From Chthonomonas sp. UBA2362 (lineage in GTDB: Bacteria > Armatimonadota > Fimbriimonadia > Fimbriimonadales > Fimbriimonadaceae): a stretch of 64,000 nt of DNA. The notes under the pieces were generated by a model. That model saw only the letters and a program-made list of their open reading frames with translations, made no database searches and was not told where the DNA came from. Below, one piece after another: positions 1 through 9,176 of the stretch. Where the stretch lies: NCBI GenBank assembly GCA_002344135.1, contig DDTO01000002.1, positions 732,794 to 796,793 on the forward strand, in the 5' to 3' direction. Numbering within the stretch: position 1 is the stretch's first letter; each line of letters begins with the position of its first letter. The translations under genes and the position numbers were made by a program.

Positions 1-268
1 CGATCCGATTGGCAAACTCCACGCAGACGTCGAGCCAAGCCTCACGCGCCGCCGAATAGTCTTCTCGACGGTAGGTCACGAAGCGCACTGCGCTCGAGGT
101 CGCGCGCGCCTCGGCGAGCGACATTCCGATCCGAACCCCCGCCCGTTGGGCAGCCTTCGTCGCGTCGAGCACGACCTTGTCGCGGTGTATCGCAACGCGA
201 TCCGTGTCCACCCCACCCAGCGCGCGCACATAGAAGGAGTCCGTGACAACGTACAAAATAGCATTCAT
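1..268 (-). CDS. Y-family DNA polymerase-like protein, ImuB-type, N-terminal part (runs off window)
   Basis: The frame opens with ATG at 268 and stays open to the window edge, giving about 89 residues that begin MNAILYVVTDSFY. The N-terminal pattern (hydrophobic strand, D-S-F-Y, then VVLDATKAAQRAGVRIGM) matches the palm start of Y-family polymerases (IMS/UmuC/DinB). In active enzymes the strand ends in D-x-D/N-x-F/Y; here it is V-V-T-D-S-F-Y, so the first metal-binding Asp is Val. This points to a catalytically inactive ImuB-like accessory polymerase of the SOS mutasome, although the C-terminal half is not visible. A TATAAT box lies 9 nt before the ATG. An imuA or dnaE2 partner, if present, would be outside the window. 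Confidence 0.72.
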   Translation of the reverse strand, partial: MNAILYVVTDSFYVRALGGVDTDRVAIHRDKVVLDATKAAQRAGVRIGMSLAEARATSSAVRFVTYRREDYSAAREAWLDVCVEFANRI

Positions 269-277
269 ACGTCTACT

Positions 278-283
278 ATTATA
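278..283 (-). promoter_or_regulatory. -10 box (TATAAT) of the ImuB-like gene
   Basis: Perfect TATAAT on the minus strand, 9 nt upstream of the ATG at 268. No convincing -35 element is seen. Confidence 0.5.
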
Positions 284-318
284 GGCGAGAACCCCGCCTT
301 TCGCAAGTCCTGGTGTGA

Positions 319-324
319 CAAAAT
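319..324 (+). promoter_or_regulatory. -10-like box directly upstream of the helicase start
   Basis: CAAAAT ends 6 nt before the ATG at 331, so a transcript would begin at or next to the start codon (leaderless). No Shine-Dalgarno sequence is present. Confidence 0.4.
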
Positions 325-330
325 CGGTCC

Positions 331-2738
331 ATGGCGGAACCGCCCGACCAGCCGCCGAAAGCCTCCTCGAGGTCGCGGCTCGGCAGAAAGCAAACCGTCG
401 TTACCGGTGCGCTCCCCGGTCAGTCCAAGCGGAGCAACGCCAAGAAGAAGGATCGCAAGCCTCATCCCAGCCTCGACGATCTCGTCGAGCAGGTGCTCAT
501 CGACCCGGCCGTTCAAGGCGACATCCACCGCCACGCCATTCCTCCCCGCCAAGCGGTCTTCGGCCAACCAAAGGAGCAATTGCATCCCCGATTACGAACC
601 AAGCTTCTTCAAATCGGCCTCTCGCGGCTCTATCGGCACCAGGCTCTCGCCCTCGATGCCGCTCTCTCGGGAAAGGACGTCGTCCTCGTTACTTCGACGA
701 GCAGCGGGAAGACCCTCGGCTACAACCTGCCCGTCATCCAGACCTGCCTTTCAGAGCCTGCCGTTCACGCTATGTACCTCTATCCCACCAAAGCCCTTGC
801 CCACGATCAGCTGCTGAAGCTCGAGCAGGTCCTCCCCGGCGAAGACCTCCGCGCCGGCGTCTACGACGGCGACACCGCGGCGGCCACCCGCTCGTTCATT
901 CGGCGCAACGCGCAGATCGTCTTGACGAACCCCGACATGCTCCATATCGGGATCCTGCCCCAGCATGAAACGTGGTCGAAGTTCCTGCGTCGGCTGCGGT
1001 TCGTCGTGATTGACGAAATGCACGTTTACCGCGGCATCTACGGCTCGCACTTCGGTGGCATCCTACGCCGTTTGCTTCGCCTTTGCGATTGGTATGGGGT
1101 GCGGCCCCAAATCATCGCTTCGAGCGCGACCCTCGCCAATCCGACCGACCTCTTTACCCGACTCACTTCTCGAAGTCCCGTGGTGATCGACGAGGATGGC
1201 GCTCCTACTGGTAGGCGCACCTTGCTTCTGGTAAGTCCGTCCGGGCGCGATTTCTCCCTCGACGCGCCTCCGGAAGAGGAGCCGCTTCCCAAGCCCCGAC
1301 CGAACGCCGTCGTCGCACATCTCGTCGCCCGACTGACAACGGCCGGAGCGCGTGTCCTGGCCTTCACCCGATCTCGCACGACGACCGAGATCGTCCTTCG
1401 CACCGCCCGGGGCAAGCTCGAAGCGATGGGAGGCAAGCCCGCTTCGATCGAGGGATATCGCGGAGGCTACACCCCTCGAGAGCGGCGAGACATCGAGAAT
1501 CGCCTGCGCTCGGGCAAGGTTCACTCGCTGGTGAGCACGAGCGCGATGGAACTCGGTGTCGACATCGGCCATCTCGACGCCGTGATTCTCAATGGCTATC
1601 CCGGCTCCATCGCCAGCTTCTGGCAGCAGGTCGGGCGGGCGGGTCGAGGAACTCGGGACGCGCTCGCGATCTTCGTGGCCCACGACGACCCCCTCGAGCA
1701 GTATCTCGTTCGCTTTCCAGAGACCCTGCTGGGCGCCCCGATGGAGGCGGCGACCACCAATCCCGTCAATCCGAACATCCTCGGCCCCCAACTGTGCTGC
1801 GCGGCTTATGAGCGTCCGATAGCCCCGAGCGAACTCGAGCTCTTCGGAGACTCTGCGATCGGCGTCGCCGAGCAGCTCGAAGAGGAAGGAAGACTCGCAT
1901 TTTCGGGGGGCCGTTTCTTCTGGACCGATCCGTCGCCTCCCGCTCCGCAATTCGCCCTTCGAGGTCTCTCGTCCGACTCCGTCCGTCTGGTGAGCCTCGG
2001 TGAGGAGATCGGCCAGATGGAACGGTGGCGAGCGGCGACCGAAGCTCACTCGGGGGCGGTCTATCTGCACCGAGACCGTAGTTTCGTCGTCACCGATCTC
2101 GATCTCGACCATGGCGAGGCGGTTCTCGAGGAACGAGACGTCGACTACTACACCCAGCCCATACTGCAATCGTCGGTGCATCCGCGACGCGAACTCGCCT
2201 CGCAGAATCGAGGCGAGTTCCGGGCAAGCCTGGTCCAGGTCGAGGCCTCGGTTCACCTCACCGGGTTTCGCGAGCTCTCGCTTTCCGGAGACGAGCCCAT
2301 CGCTCACGAGGCGGCACAGGCGGAGGCGCTGACGTTCAGCACGGTCGCCGTGCGCATCGACCTGCCGCCGCTCGACGATGCCTCGCTTGGCCACGAGGTA
2401 GCCCCGGTCCATGCTCTCGAGCATGCGCTCATGGCCGTGGCGCCGCTGCTGGCGGGATGCGAGAGCGCCGACTTAGGGTCGGCTTGGTATGTCGTGTATG
2501 CCGAGACCCTGGCCCCCGCCCTGTTCGTGTTCGACCGCGCTCCCGGCGGCATCGGGCTCGCGGATCGGCTGTTCGAGGATTTCTCCCGCTGGCTGACCGC
2601 GGCGCGAACACTGCTGGCGTCCTGCCCATGTGCCAACGGATGCCCGGCGTGCCTGTTGAGCGCGCGATGCGAGTCCGGGAACCAGTACCTCGACAAGCGA
2701 GGGGCGCTCGATCTCTTGGATCGATTGCTCGGACCAGG

Positions 2739-2742
<4 letters not shown>
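331..2742 (+). CDS. DEAD/DEAH-box helicase with C-terminal DUF1998-type Cys cluster (MrfA/YprA family)
   Basis: The protein has 803 residues. A basic N-terminal tail is followed by RecA domain 1 with motif I (TSTSSGKT, about residue 120), motif II DEMH (about 226) and motif III SAT (ASSATL). RecA domain 2 contains the motif VI run QQVGRAGRG. The C-terminal region ends in a four-Cys metal-binding cluster (CPCANGCPAC...C, about 764-783), as in MrfA/YprA-type superfamily 2 helicases. MrfA of Bacillus is a 3'-5' DNA helicase for mitomycin-type lesion repair. A DNA-repair role is inferred from the family. The stop overlaps the kbl stop on the other strand by 4 bp. Confidence 0.9.
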
Positions 2743-3941
<1,199 letters not shown>

Positions 3942-3944
3942 CGC

Positions 3945-4820
3945 TTACTTCTTTTCGAACTTTCCGAGGATGGCCAGCCATCGTGTCCAACCTTCGGTTC
4001 GGGCCTTCTTGTTCGGCTCCTCGGCGTCCGGCTGCTCGCCCGAGCGCATGAACCCGTGGCCGGCACCGGTGTAGATCACCGGCTCGAAGATCTTGCCGGC
4101 CTCCTTCATGAGCTTTTCGCTATCCGGAATCGTGGCGTTCACGCGGTTGTCGTTGGCGCCGTAGAAGCCATAGATCGGGCATTGAATCTTGCCGATCGCG
4201 GCGGCGTCGGTGGGTCCGGTGCCATAGAACACGAAGCCTGCCGCCAGGTCCTTGCGCTCGGTGGCGAAGCGGAAGGTCTGGGTGCCGCCCCAGCAAAATC
4301 CTCCGACCGTAACGACCCCATTCGCGCTGGGGATCTTCTTGGCGTAGTCGCACGCGGCGTTCAAGTCGCTGGTGACCTGGGCGGGCGGGAGGGCGCTGAT
4401 CGCTTCGCGAGCTTTGCCGACGTCCGCGAAGTCGATGGTCCGGCCCCCGCCCGGAGCCATGCCGGAGAGGAAGTCGGGGGCGATGGCGATGTAGCCCTTC
4501 TCGGCGAGCTGGTCGGCGACACCCATCACCCAGTCGGTCAGCCCCATGATTTCGTGGATCAGAACGACCACCGTCGCCTTGTCCTTTCGTTCGGGGTAGA
4601 CGACGAAAGCCTTCACCTTGCGCGAGCCGCTCTGCAATTCCACCCATTCCTGGTGCCGGTTCGATTCGGCGAGCCGTTTTTTGGCCCAGTCCTGCCCGGT
4701 TTCGGGGCCATGCGAGGCATGCTCCAGCGATGGATCGGTCTTCGTGTGGGGTGTTGCGCTGCTTCCGGCGGGGTTGCCGCAGCCGACAAGGGCGGTAAGG
4801 AAGAGGAGTGCGAGTTTCAT
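3945..4820 (-). CDS. Dienelactone hydrolase family lipoprotein
   Basis: The protein has 291 residues. The N-terminus is a lipoprotein signal with lipobox LVGC (Cys about residue 14), so a periplasmic or outer-surface location is expected. The alpha/beta-hydrolase core carries the dienelactone-hydrolase nucleophile motif G-G-F-C-W-G-G (Cys nucleophile), an Asp in YGANDNRVN and the catalytic His in GAGHGFM. A GGAAGAGG ribosome-binding site precedes the ATG. The substrate is unknown; the family acts on cyclic esters and lactones. It is the first gene of a probable two-gene unit with kbl. Confidence 0.85.
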   Translation of the reverse strand: MKLALLFLTALVGCGNPAGSSATPHTKTDPSLEHASHGPETGQDWAKKRLAESNRHQEWVELQSGSRKVKAFVVYPERKDKATVVVLIHEIMGLTDWVMGVADQLAEKGYIAIAPDFLSGMAPGGGRTIDFADVGKAREAISALPPAQVTSDLNAACDYAKKIPSANGVVTVGGFCWGGTQTFRFATERKDLAAGFVFYGTGPTDAAAIGKIQCPIYGFYGANDNRVNATIPDSEKLMKEAGKIFEPVIYTGAGHGFMRSGEQPDAEEPNKKARTEGWTRWLAILGKFEKK

Positions 4821-4838
4821 GCCTCTTCCTACCCCAAA

Positions 4839-5768
4839 TCAGGCGGTCCAGACGTAGGGGTGCTCGTCGGTCAAAACTCGGCCATGAGCCTGGACTGCTT
4901 CGAGGAGGTAGTCCGGCAAGGTGAAGACTGCCTGGTGATACCTCGGAGTGTAATAGCGCGTCGCGACGCCACGCTGGGCGAACCGGCGGGCGATCTCTTC
5001 TTCGGCGAGGGCGAGGGGGTCGTACTTCTTGCTCGCCAAGACGAAACCCCACGGCATCATGAACGTGGTGACCATTCCCGTATAGCCGCGAACGTAGGGG
5101 AAAACGTCCTTCATTGCCTCGAGGGTCGCGATGTTGCAGGCAAAAAGCTCCGGATAGTTGGCGTTCGCGCAACCCGCCTGCATGGCGAAGATGCCGTCGT
5201 CGGAGAGCGCATCGGCGCAGATCTGGTAGTACTCCTTCGTGAACAGGTAGAGGGCCGGCCCTGCTTCGTGAGGATTGGTCAGGTCGCTGAGGATGACGTC
5301 GAAACCGTGCCCCTTCATGCCTTCCAAGGTCTTGCGCGCATCGGCGAAGATCAGGGTCGTCCGTGGGTCGTCGAACGCGCCCTGGTGCCACTCGGGCATG
5401 TGGACCTTGGCCATGTCGATGAGCTCTTCGTCGATGTCGATCATCACCGCTTCGGTCACGGTGTTGTGGCGAAGCGCTTCGCGGAGGGTCGCTCCCTCAC
5501 CACCGCCGCAGACCGCCATCTTCTTCGGGTTCGGGTGGAGCACCATCGCTGGCTGGCTCATGCACTCGTGGAAGACGTGCTCGTCGAGAAGCGAGGTCTG
5601 TATGTTGTAATCGAGGAAGAGGGTCTTGCCGAAACGCGGTACCTCGGCGATCTGATACTCCTGGTACTGGGTCTTCCCTTCGACGATGAACTTCTCGATC
5701 GTGAAGAACCAGGTGACCGCTTCGGTGTGGGTCTCCGCGACGAACATGCCGGTGCTTTGCTGAAACAT
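4839..5768 (-). CDS. speE: Polyamine aminopropyltransferase (spermidine synthase)
   Basis: The 309-residue protein has the SpeE order: N-terminal beta domain ending in YQEYQIAEVPRFGKTLFLD, the decarboxylated-SAM binding motif GGGEGATLRE, acidic VMIDIDEELI, and the diamine-side motif DVILSDLTNPHEAG. The usual D-x-T-D-P is D-L-T-N-P here, which could affect amine selectivity, so thermospermine or another aminopropyl product is possible. It transfers an aminopropyl group from decarboxylated SAM to putrescine in the cytoplasm. An AAGGAAG sequence lies upstream. It is 63 bp downstream of the unknown gene at 5832. Confidence 0.88.
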   Translation of the reverse strand: MFQQSTGMFVAETHTEAVTWFFTIEKFIVEGKTQYQEYQIAEVPRFGKTLFLDYNIQTSLLDEHVFHECMSQPAMVLHPNPKKMAVCGGGEGATLREALRHNTVTEAVMIDIDEELIDMAKVHMPEWHQGAFDDPRTTLIFADARKTLEGMKGHGFDVILSDLTNPHEAGPALYLFTKEYYQICADALSDDGIFAMQAGCANANYPELFACNIATLEAMKDVFPYVRGYTGMVTTFMMPWGFVLASKKYDPLALAEEEIARRFAQRGVATRYYTPRYHQAVFTLPDYLLEAVQAHGRVLTDEHPYVWTA

Positions 5769-5831
5769 CCTCGAGTGCTTGCTTCCTTGGGGGTCTCTCG
5801 CGCTCGGCGAGGCGGCCCAAAGTGTGACACG

Positions 5832-6746
5832 TCAGGCCGACCAGGGTTTGGTCTCGCCGAGTTCCTTTCCCCCGGCGTCGATCCGCAGGGAGCCGATCTT
5901 GAGAATCCGCACGGGCGCGGGGGCTACCGCCGTACACTTGGCACGGACGAGGCGTCGCTCGAAATCGATTTCTTCGACCATGCCCATCCCGAAGTCGTCG
6001 CCGAGTTGGTCTGCGAAACTGCAGAGCAGTCCGGAGTAGCTGCTTGGTTCGACGACCATCGCAGCGCTCGCGTGGGTCAGGTCGAGGGCGCGCCCGATGT
6101 GATCCTGGTCGAGCCCGTCCCGAGCAACCAGGAACAGCGTCGAACCGAATACCTCGGCATGGAGCGCGTTCTGCACGCCAGCCAAATGGAGGGAACCGAT
6201 CGGTATCGGCAAACCTCCACCCAGACGAAGGCCCTCGATGCTTACCCGATCCAGTGGAACCTCATGAGCCTCGCAGCGTTCGAGCATTTCGATCCAGCGC
6301 GAGCGGCGCTGGGCTGCCGCGACGACTTCGGGGAAGGCCGGTTCCAAGCCGACTCGCTGAGGACCGACGGGCCAGCCAAAGCCCTCGAATCCGCACCCGT
6401 CGGGGATCAGAATCTCGTCGGACCTGAGGAGCTGGGCGACCGCCAAGGCGAGTTGTCGAAGGACCGGCGTAAACCGAACCTCGAAGAAAAGGACGATCGC
6501 GTCCTCCGAAGCAAGAGGGGCGAGGTTGGCGGCAGCCGATAGAAAAGCCAGCGGGTTCCGTGTGGGCTCTAGCGTCCCCGCGAAGCGCCACAGAAGCGCC
6601 TTGTCGCCGCGCTGGAGCACAAGCCTGCCGGGCGTACCGTGCTCCGGGTCGGCCGGGTCGAGAATCAGAAGGTCGCGGCTCCGACGGTGCTTCTTGAGCC
6701 ACTCACGCCACGACGAGCCCCGAACGCTAACGAGCAGGGTCGACAT
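5832..6746 (-). CDS. Protein of unknown function; C-terminus resembles the tail domain of Clp1/Grc3-like kinases
   Basis: The chosen start is the ATG at 6746, preceded by GGAGGGG at 9 nt; a start 9 codons further upstream (6773) is possible. This gives 304 residues, beginning MSTLLVSVRGSSWREW. No P-loop or other catalytic motif is recognised. The C-terminal 60 residues (GMVEEIDFERRLVRAKCT, then VRILKIGSLRID..GKELGE) resemble the beta-rich domain after the NTPase core in Clp1/Grc3-type polynucleotide kinases. That similarity is from memory and weak. No signal peptide or membrane segment is seen. It lies upstream of speE on the same strand. Confidence 0.6.
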   Translation of the reverse strand: MSTLLVSVRGSSWREWLKKHRRSRDLLILDPADPEHGTPGRLVLQRGDKALLWRFAGTLEPTRNPLAFLSAAANLAPLASEDAIVLFFEVRFTPVLRQLALAVAQLLRSDEILIPDGCGFEGFGWPVGPQRVGLEPAFPEVVAAAQRRSRWIEMLERCEAHEVPLDRVSIEGLRLGGGLPIPIGSLHLAGVQNALHAEVFGSTLFLVARDGLDQDHIGRALDLTHASAAMVVEPSSYSGLLCSFADQLGDDFGMGMVEEIDFERRLVRAKCTAVAPAPVRILKIGSLRIDAGGKELGETKPWSA

Positions 6747-6818
6747 CAGGCAAATCCCCTCCGCCGACACCAAAAACGGCAGAGGGGACAGAGTCGAGAT
6801 GTCCGCCGATGGCCGGCT

Positions 6819-7169
6819 TTACACCTTGAACCAGTTCTTGGCAAGGGCGCCGGTAACCGGGGGTTCATAAACCTCGCCTCGATTGGCGGCCATTGCACCC
6901 ATGATTCCGAATACGAGGGCGACCACAAAGATGAGGGGAGCCAGGAGAATCCCGACCACCGTCACGATCAAGATCATCATCAAGACGAAAATGGCGCCCT
7001 GCATCACGAGGCACTGAGCGGCGTTCTTGTAAACGAACGGCTTGTCCTTCGAAATCAGTAGGAAAACGAGCGGTACGATCCACGTCAGGATGCCGAGCGC
7101 CCATACTAGCATGCCTTGAGTTTTCTCTTCTTGAGTCGGGACGATGCCCGAGGGTCCACCAACTTGCAT
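6819..7169 (-). CDS. DUF4870 family small membrane protein
   Basis: The protein has 116 residues. After a short polar N-terminus there are three hydrophobic segments (about 20-40, 55-75 and 76-95) and the pattern KPFVYKNAAQCL typical of DUF4870/Tic20-like proteins. Function is unknown in this family. A strong GGAGGAAG ribosome-binding site precedes the ATG. No operon partner is obvious; 72 bp separate it from the next gene downstream. Confidence 0.75.
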   Translation of the reverse strand: MQVGGPSGIVPTQEEKTQGMLVWALGILTWIVPLVFLLISKDKPFVYKNAAQCLVMQGAIFVLMMILIVTVVGILLAPLIFVVALVFGIMGAMAANRGEVYEPPVTGALAKNWFKV

Positions 7170-7226
7170 ATCTTCTTCTTCCTCCGATGTCAGCCTAATG
7201 GACGAAACCGGCGTCCCAAAGGGCGC

Positions 7227-9170
7227 TCACTTGGGGCGAAGTTCCCAGAGGGCCGAGTCTGAGAACCCCTGCACCAGCGTCAGTCTGCCCGAAGCGGCGG
7301 CCTCGGCGACCAACACCCGCCATTTTGCCTGCAAATCGCCGGCCAATGCATTCCTTTCTTCCTCGGAATACGGAATCGGAGGTCCGACCGCGCCGGCAGC
7401 CTCTAAGAACCGGCGCGCCTGGCTCCGGTCCGTATGCTGCAGATTGACGTACACGTGGGTGAAGCCCTGCTTGGCCATCTCATCGGCGAAGGCCTCGCCG
7501 CCGTCGAGACGATCGTAGGGGATGCGCGTCGAGTGACCTGGGTTCGCCCAGACGTAAGGCACATCGAGCAGGTAGCCGAACACCTCGTCGTAGAGGGCGA
7601 CCTTTCCGCCCCGGACCTTTTCGTTTAGCACAAGGCTCGGCTTGTAGAAGCCGACTCGTGCACTCAGGTACTCGTCGTGCGAGGTGCGACCGAGGACCAC
7701 TTCCAATTGGGCCTGGGTCTGAACATGGCCCAAGAGAAGGAACGTGTAGCCGGCCTGCAAGGCGAGAGCGCTAGCCGCGAACCACTTCATCGTGGGTCCG
7801 GCCCGGGCGAGCCAGCCGGCGGCGAGAACCGAGAGCGGTACTACCAAGGAGGTCACGTACCGACTCTGCTGGCTGAGGAAAAACCACATGACGACCGAAA
7901 GACCGATCATCGCAAGGATCGGACCCTCGGCAGCATCGGGTGCGATTCGGAAGATGCGGGCGAGGCCGAGCAAACCGACGAAAACGATCCCCGCCCCGAT
8001 GGCCCCCATCGGAAAACCACGCCCTTCGGTTTGACCCGGGTTGATGAATCGCCCCGGTTGGTAAGCCAGTCCCAGCACCGCGGCCGCGAACTGCGTCGGG
8101 TCGCGGCCGCGCTCTGTTCGGCCCACGCCGAAGGTCTGCTGCTCGTTTCGGTAGATCTCGGCCCGCCAGGTATCCCAGTCTACGCCGCCGAACCGCTCGT
8201 AAAAGAAGGGGTACACCGGGTTGCCGGTCCCGACCACGTTGCGGACATACCATGGCGAGGCGACGGCAATCGCGACGATGGCCGCCACGCTCCAGCCGCG
8301 CCAGCCGGCGCCTTGCTTCTGAACCACCAGGACGACCGCCGCGACGAGGCCGGCGGCGATCATGCTCTGGAGCCCCGTGTACTTACTGGCCGCCGCAAGT
8401 CCAAGGAGCAGGCCGCCGAGTAACCAGGGAGAGCGACCGAGTGCAGACTGCGCCAGATAGACCATGCCGAGCCCGGCGAACAGACCTTGGGCGACGTCGA
8501 TGTAGCCCGAGCCGGTCTCCCACAAGACGACCGGCACCCCGGCCAGCGCGACGGCGGCCCAACCCGCCGCGGACGGCCCGAACAAGCGACGCGAGAGCCC
8601 GTAGACCGTGAAGAGCCCGAAAACGAAGTACGCCAGGGTAAACCCCTTCGCCCCCTGCTCGCCTCCCCACTGGAGACCCCAAGCAAAGAGATTTTCCACC
8701 ACGAACGGGAAGTTGCTGTGGTGGATGAAAGGGATGTATTCCATCCGGCCCGCCTCGACCCACAGCTTCGGCACCGCGAAGTGATAGGCCAGCGAGTCCC
8801 AGTCCATAGTGTCGCTGGGCGCCAGAGCGTTCACGAGCGGCACCAAGAGCATCGCCGCGAGGGCGAGCGGTACGAGCCTGTTCGCGGTGGCTACCGTCGG
8901 GTTGGCGTTCGTGCTCGATGAAGACCCTCGCCAAGCTGCCCATGATCCGGCTGCGAGCACGACGGCAAGCGCCATCTGCCAAAGCCGGATCGCACCCGGC
9001 AGGAGAATGACGAAGAAAGTGAGCCAGCCGATCGCCCCCAGGCCTAGCAGACCGCCCAGGCCGAATCGCTCGGCAGGGTCGGCATCGGTCGGAAAGAAAC
9101 GCGCGAAAGCCCGCTGCCCCACGAGCGCGATGGCTGCGCAGAAGAGAAGCGTGAGAAGCAGGCCGAGCAC
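7227..9170 (-). CDS. GT-C fold membrane glycosyltransferase-like protein
   Basis: The 647-residue protein has about a dozen hydrophobic segments. The first extracytoplasmic loop holds an acidic pair (SDTMDWDSLAYHFAVPKLW), as in GT39/ArnT/PMT-type GT-C enzymes that use polyprenyl-phosphate sugars. A soluble C-terminal domain follows (about 500-647). The start is GTG at 9170, 6 bp after the nuoL stop, so it probably lies in one transcript with nuoL although no functional link is clear. Donor and acceptor are unknown. Confidence 0.72.
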   Translation of the reverse strand: MLGLLLTLLFCAAIALVGQRAFARFFPTDADPAERFGLGGLLGLGAIGWLTFFVILLPGAIRLWQMALAVVLAAGSWAAWRGSSSSTNANPTVATANRLVPLALAAMLLVPLVNALAPSDTMDWDSLAYHFAVPKLWVEAGRMEYIPFIHHSNFPFVVENLFAWGLQWGGEQGAKGFTLAYFVFGLFTVYGLSRRLFGPSAAGWAAVALAGVPVVLWETGSGYIDVAQGLFAGLGMVYLAQSALGRSPWLLGGLLLGLAAASKYTGLQSMIAAGLVAAVVLVVQKQGAGWRGWSVAAIVAIAVASPWYVRNVVGTGNPVYPFFYERFGGVDWDTWRAEIYRNEQQTFGVGRTERGRDPTQFAAAVLGLAYQPGRFINPGQTEGRGFPMGAIGAGIVFVGLLGLARIFRIAPDAAEGPILAMIGLSVVMWFFLSQQSRYVTSLVVPLSVLAAGWLARAGPTMKWFAASALALQAGYTFLLLGHVQTQAQLEVVLGRTSHDEYLSARVGFYKPSLVLNEKVRGGKVALYDEVFGYLLDVPYVWANPGHSTRIPYDRLDGGEAFADEMAKQGFTHVYVNLQHTDRSQARRFLEAAGAVGPPIPYSEEERNALAGDLQAKWRVLVAEAAASGRLTLVQGFSDSALWELRPK

Positions 9171-9176
9171 GGGCCG

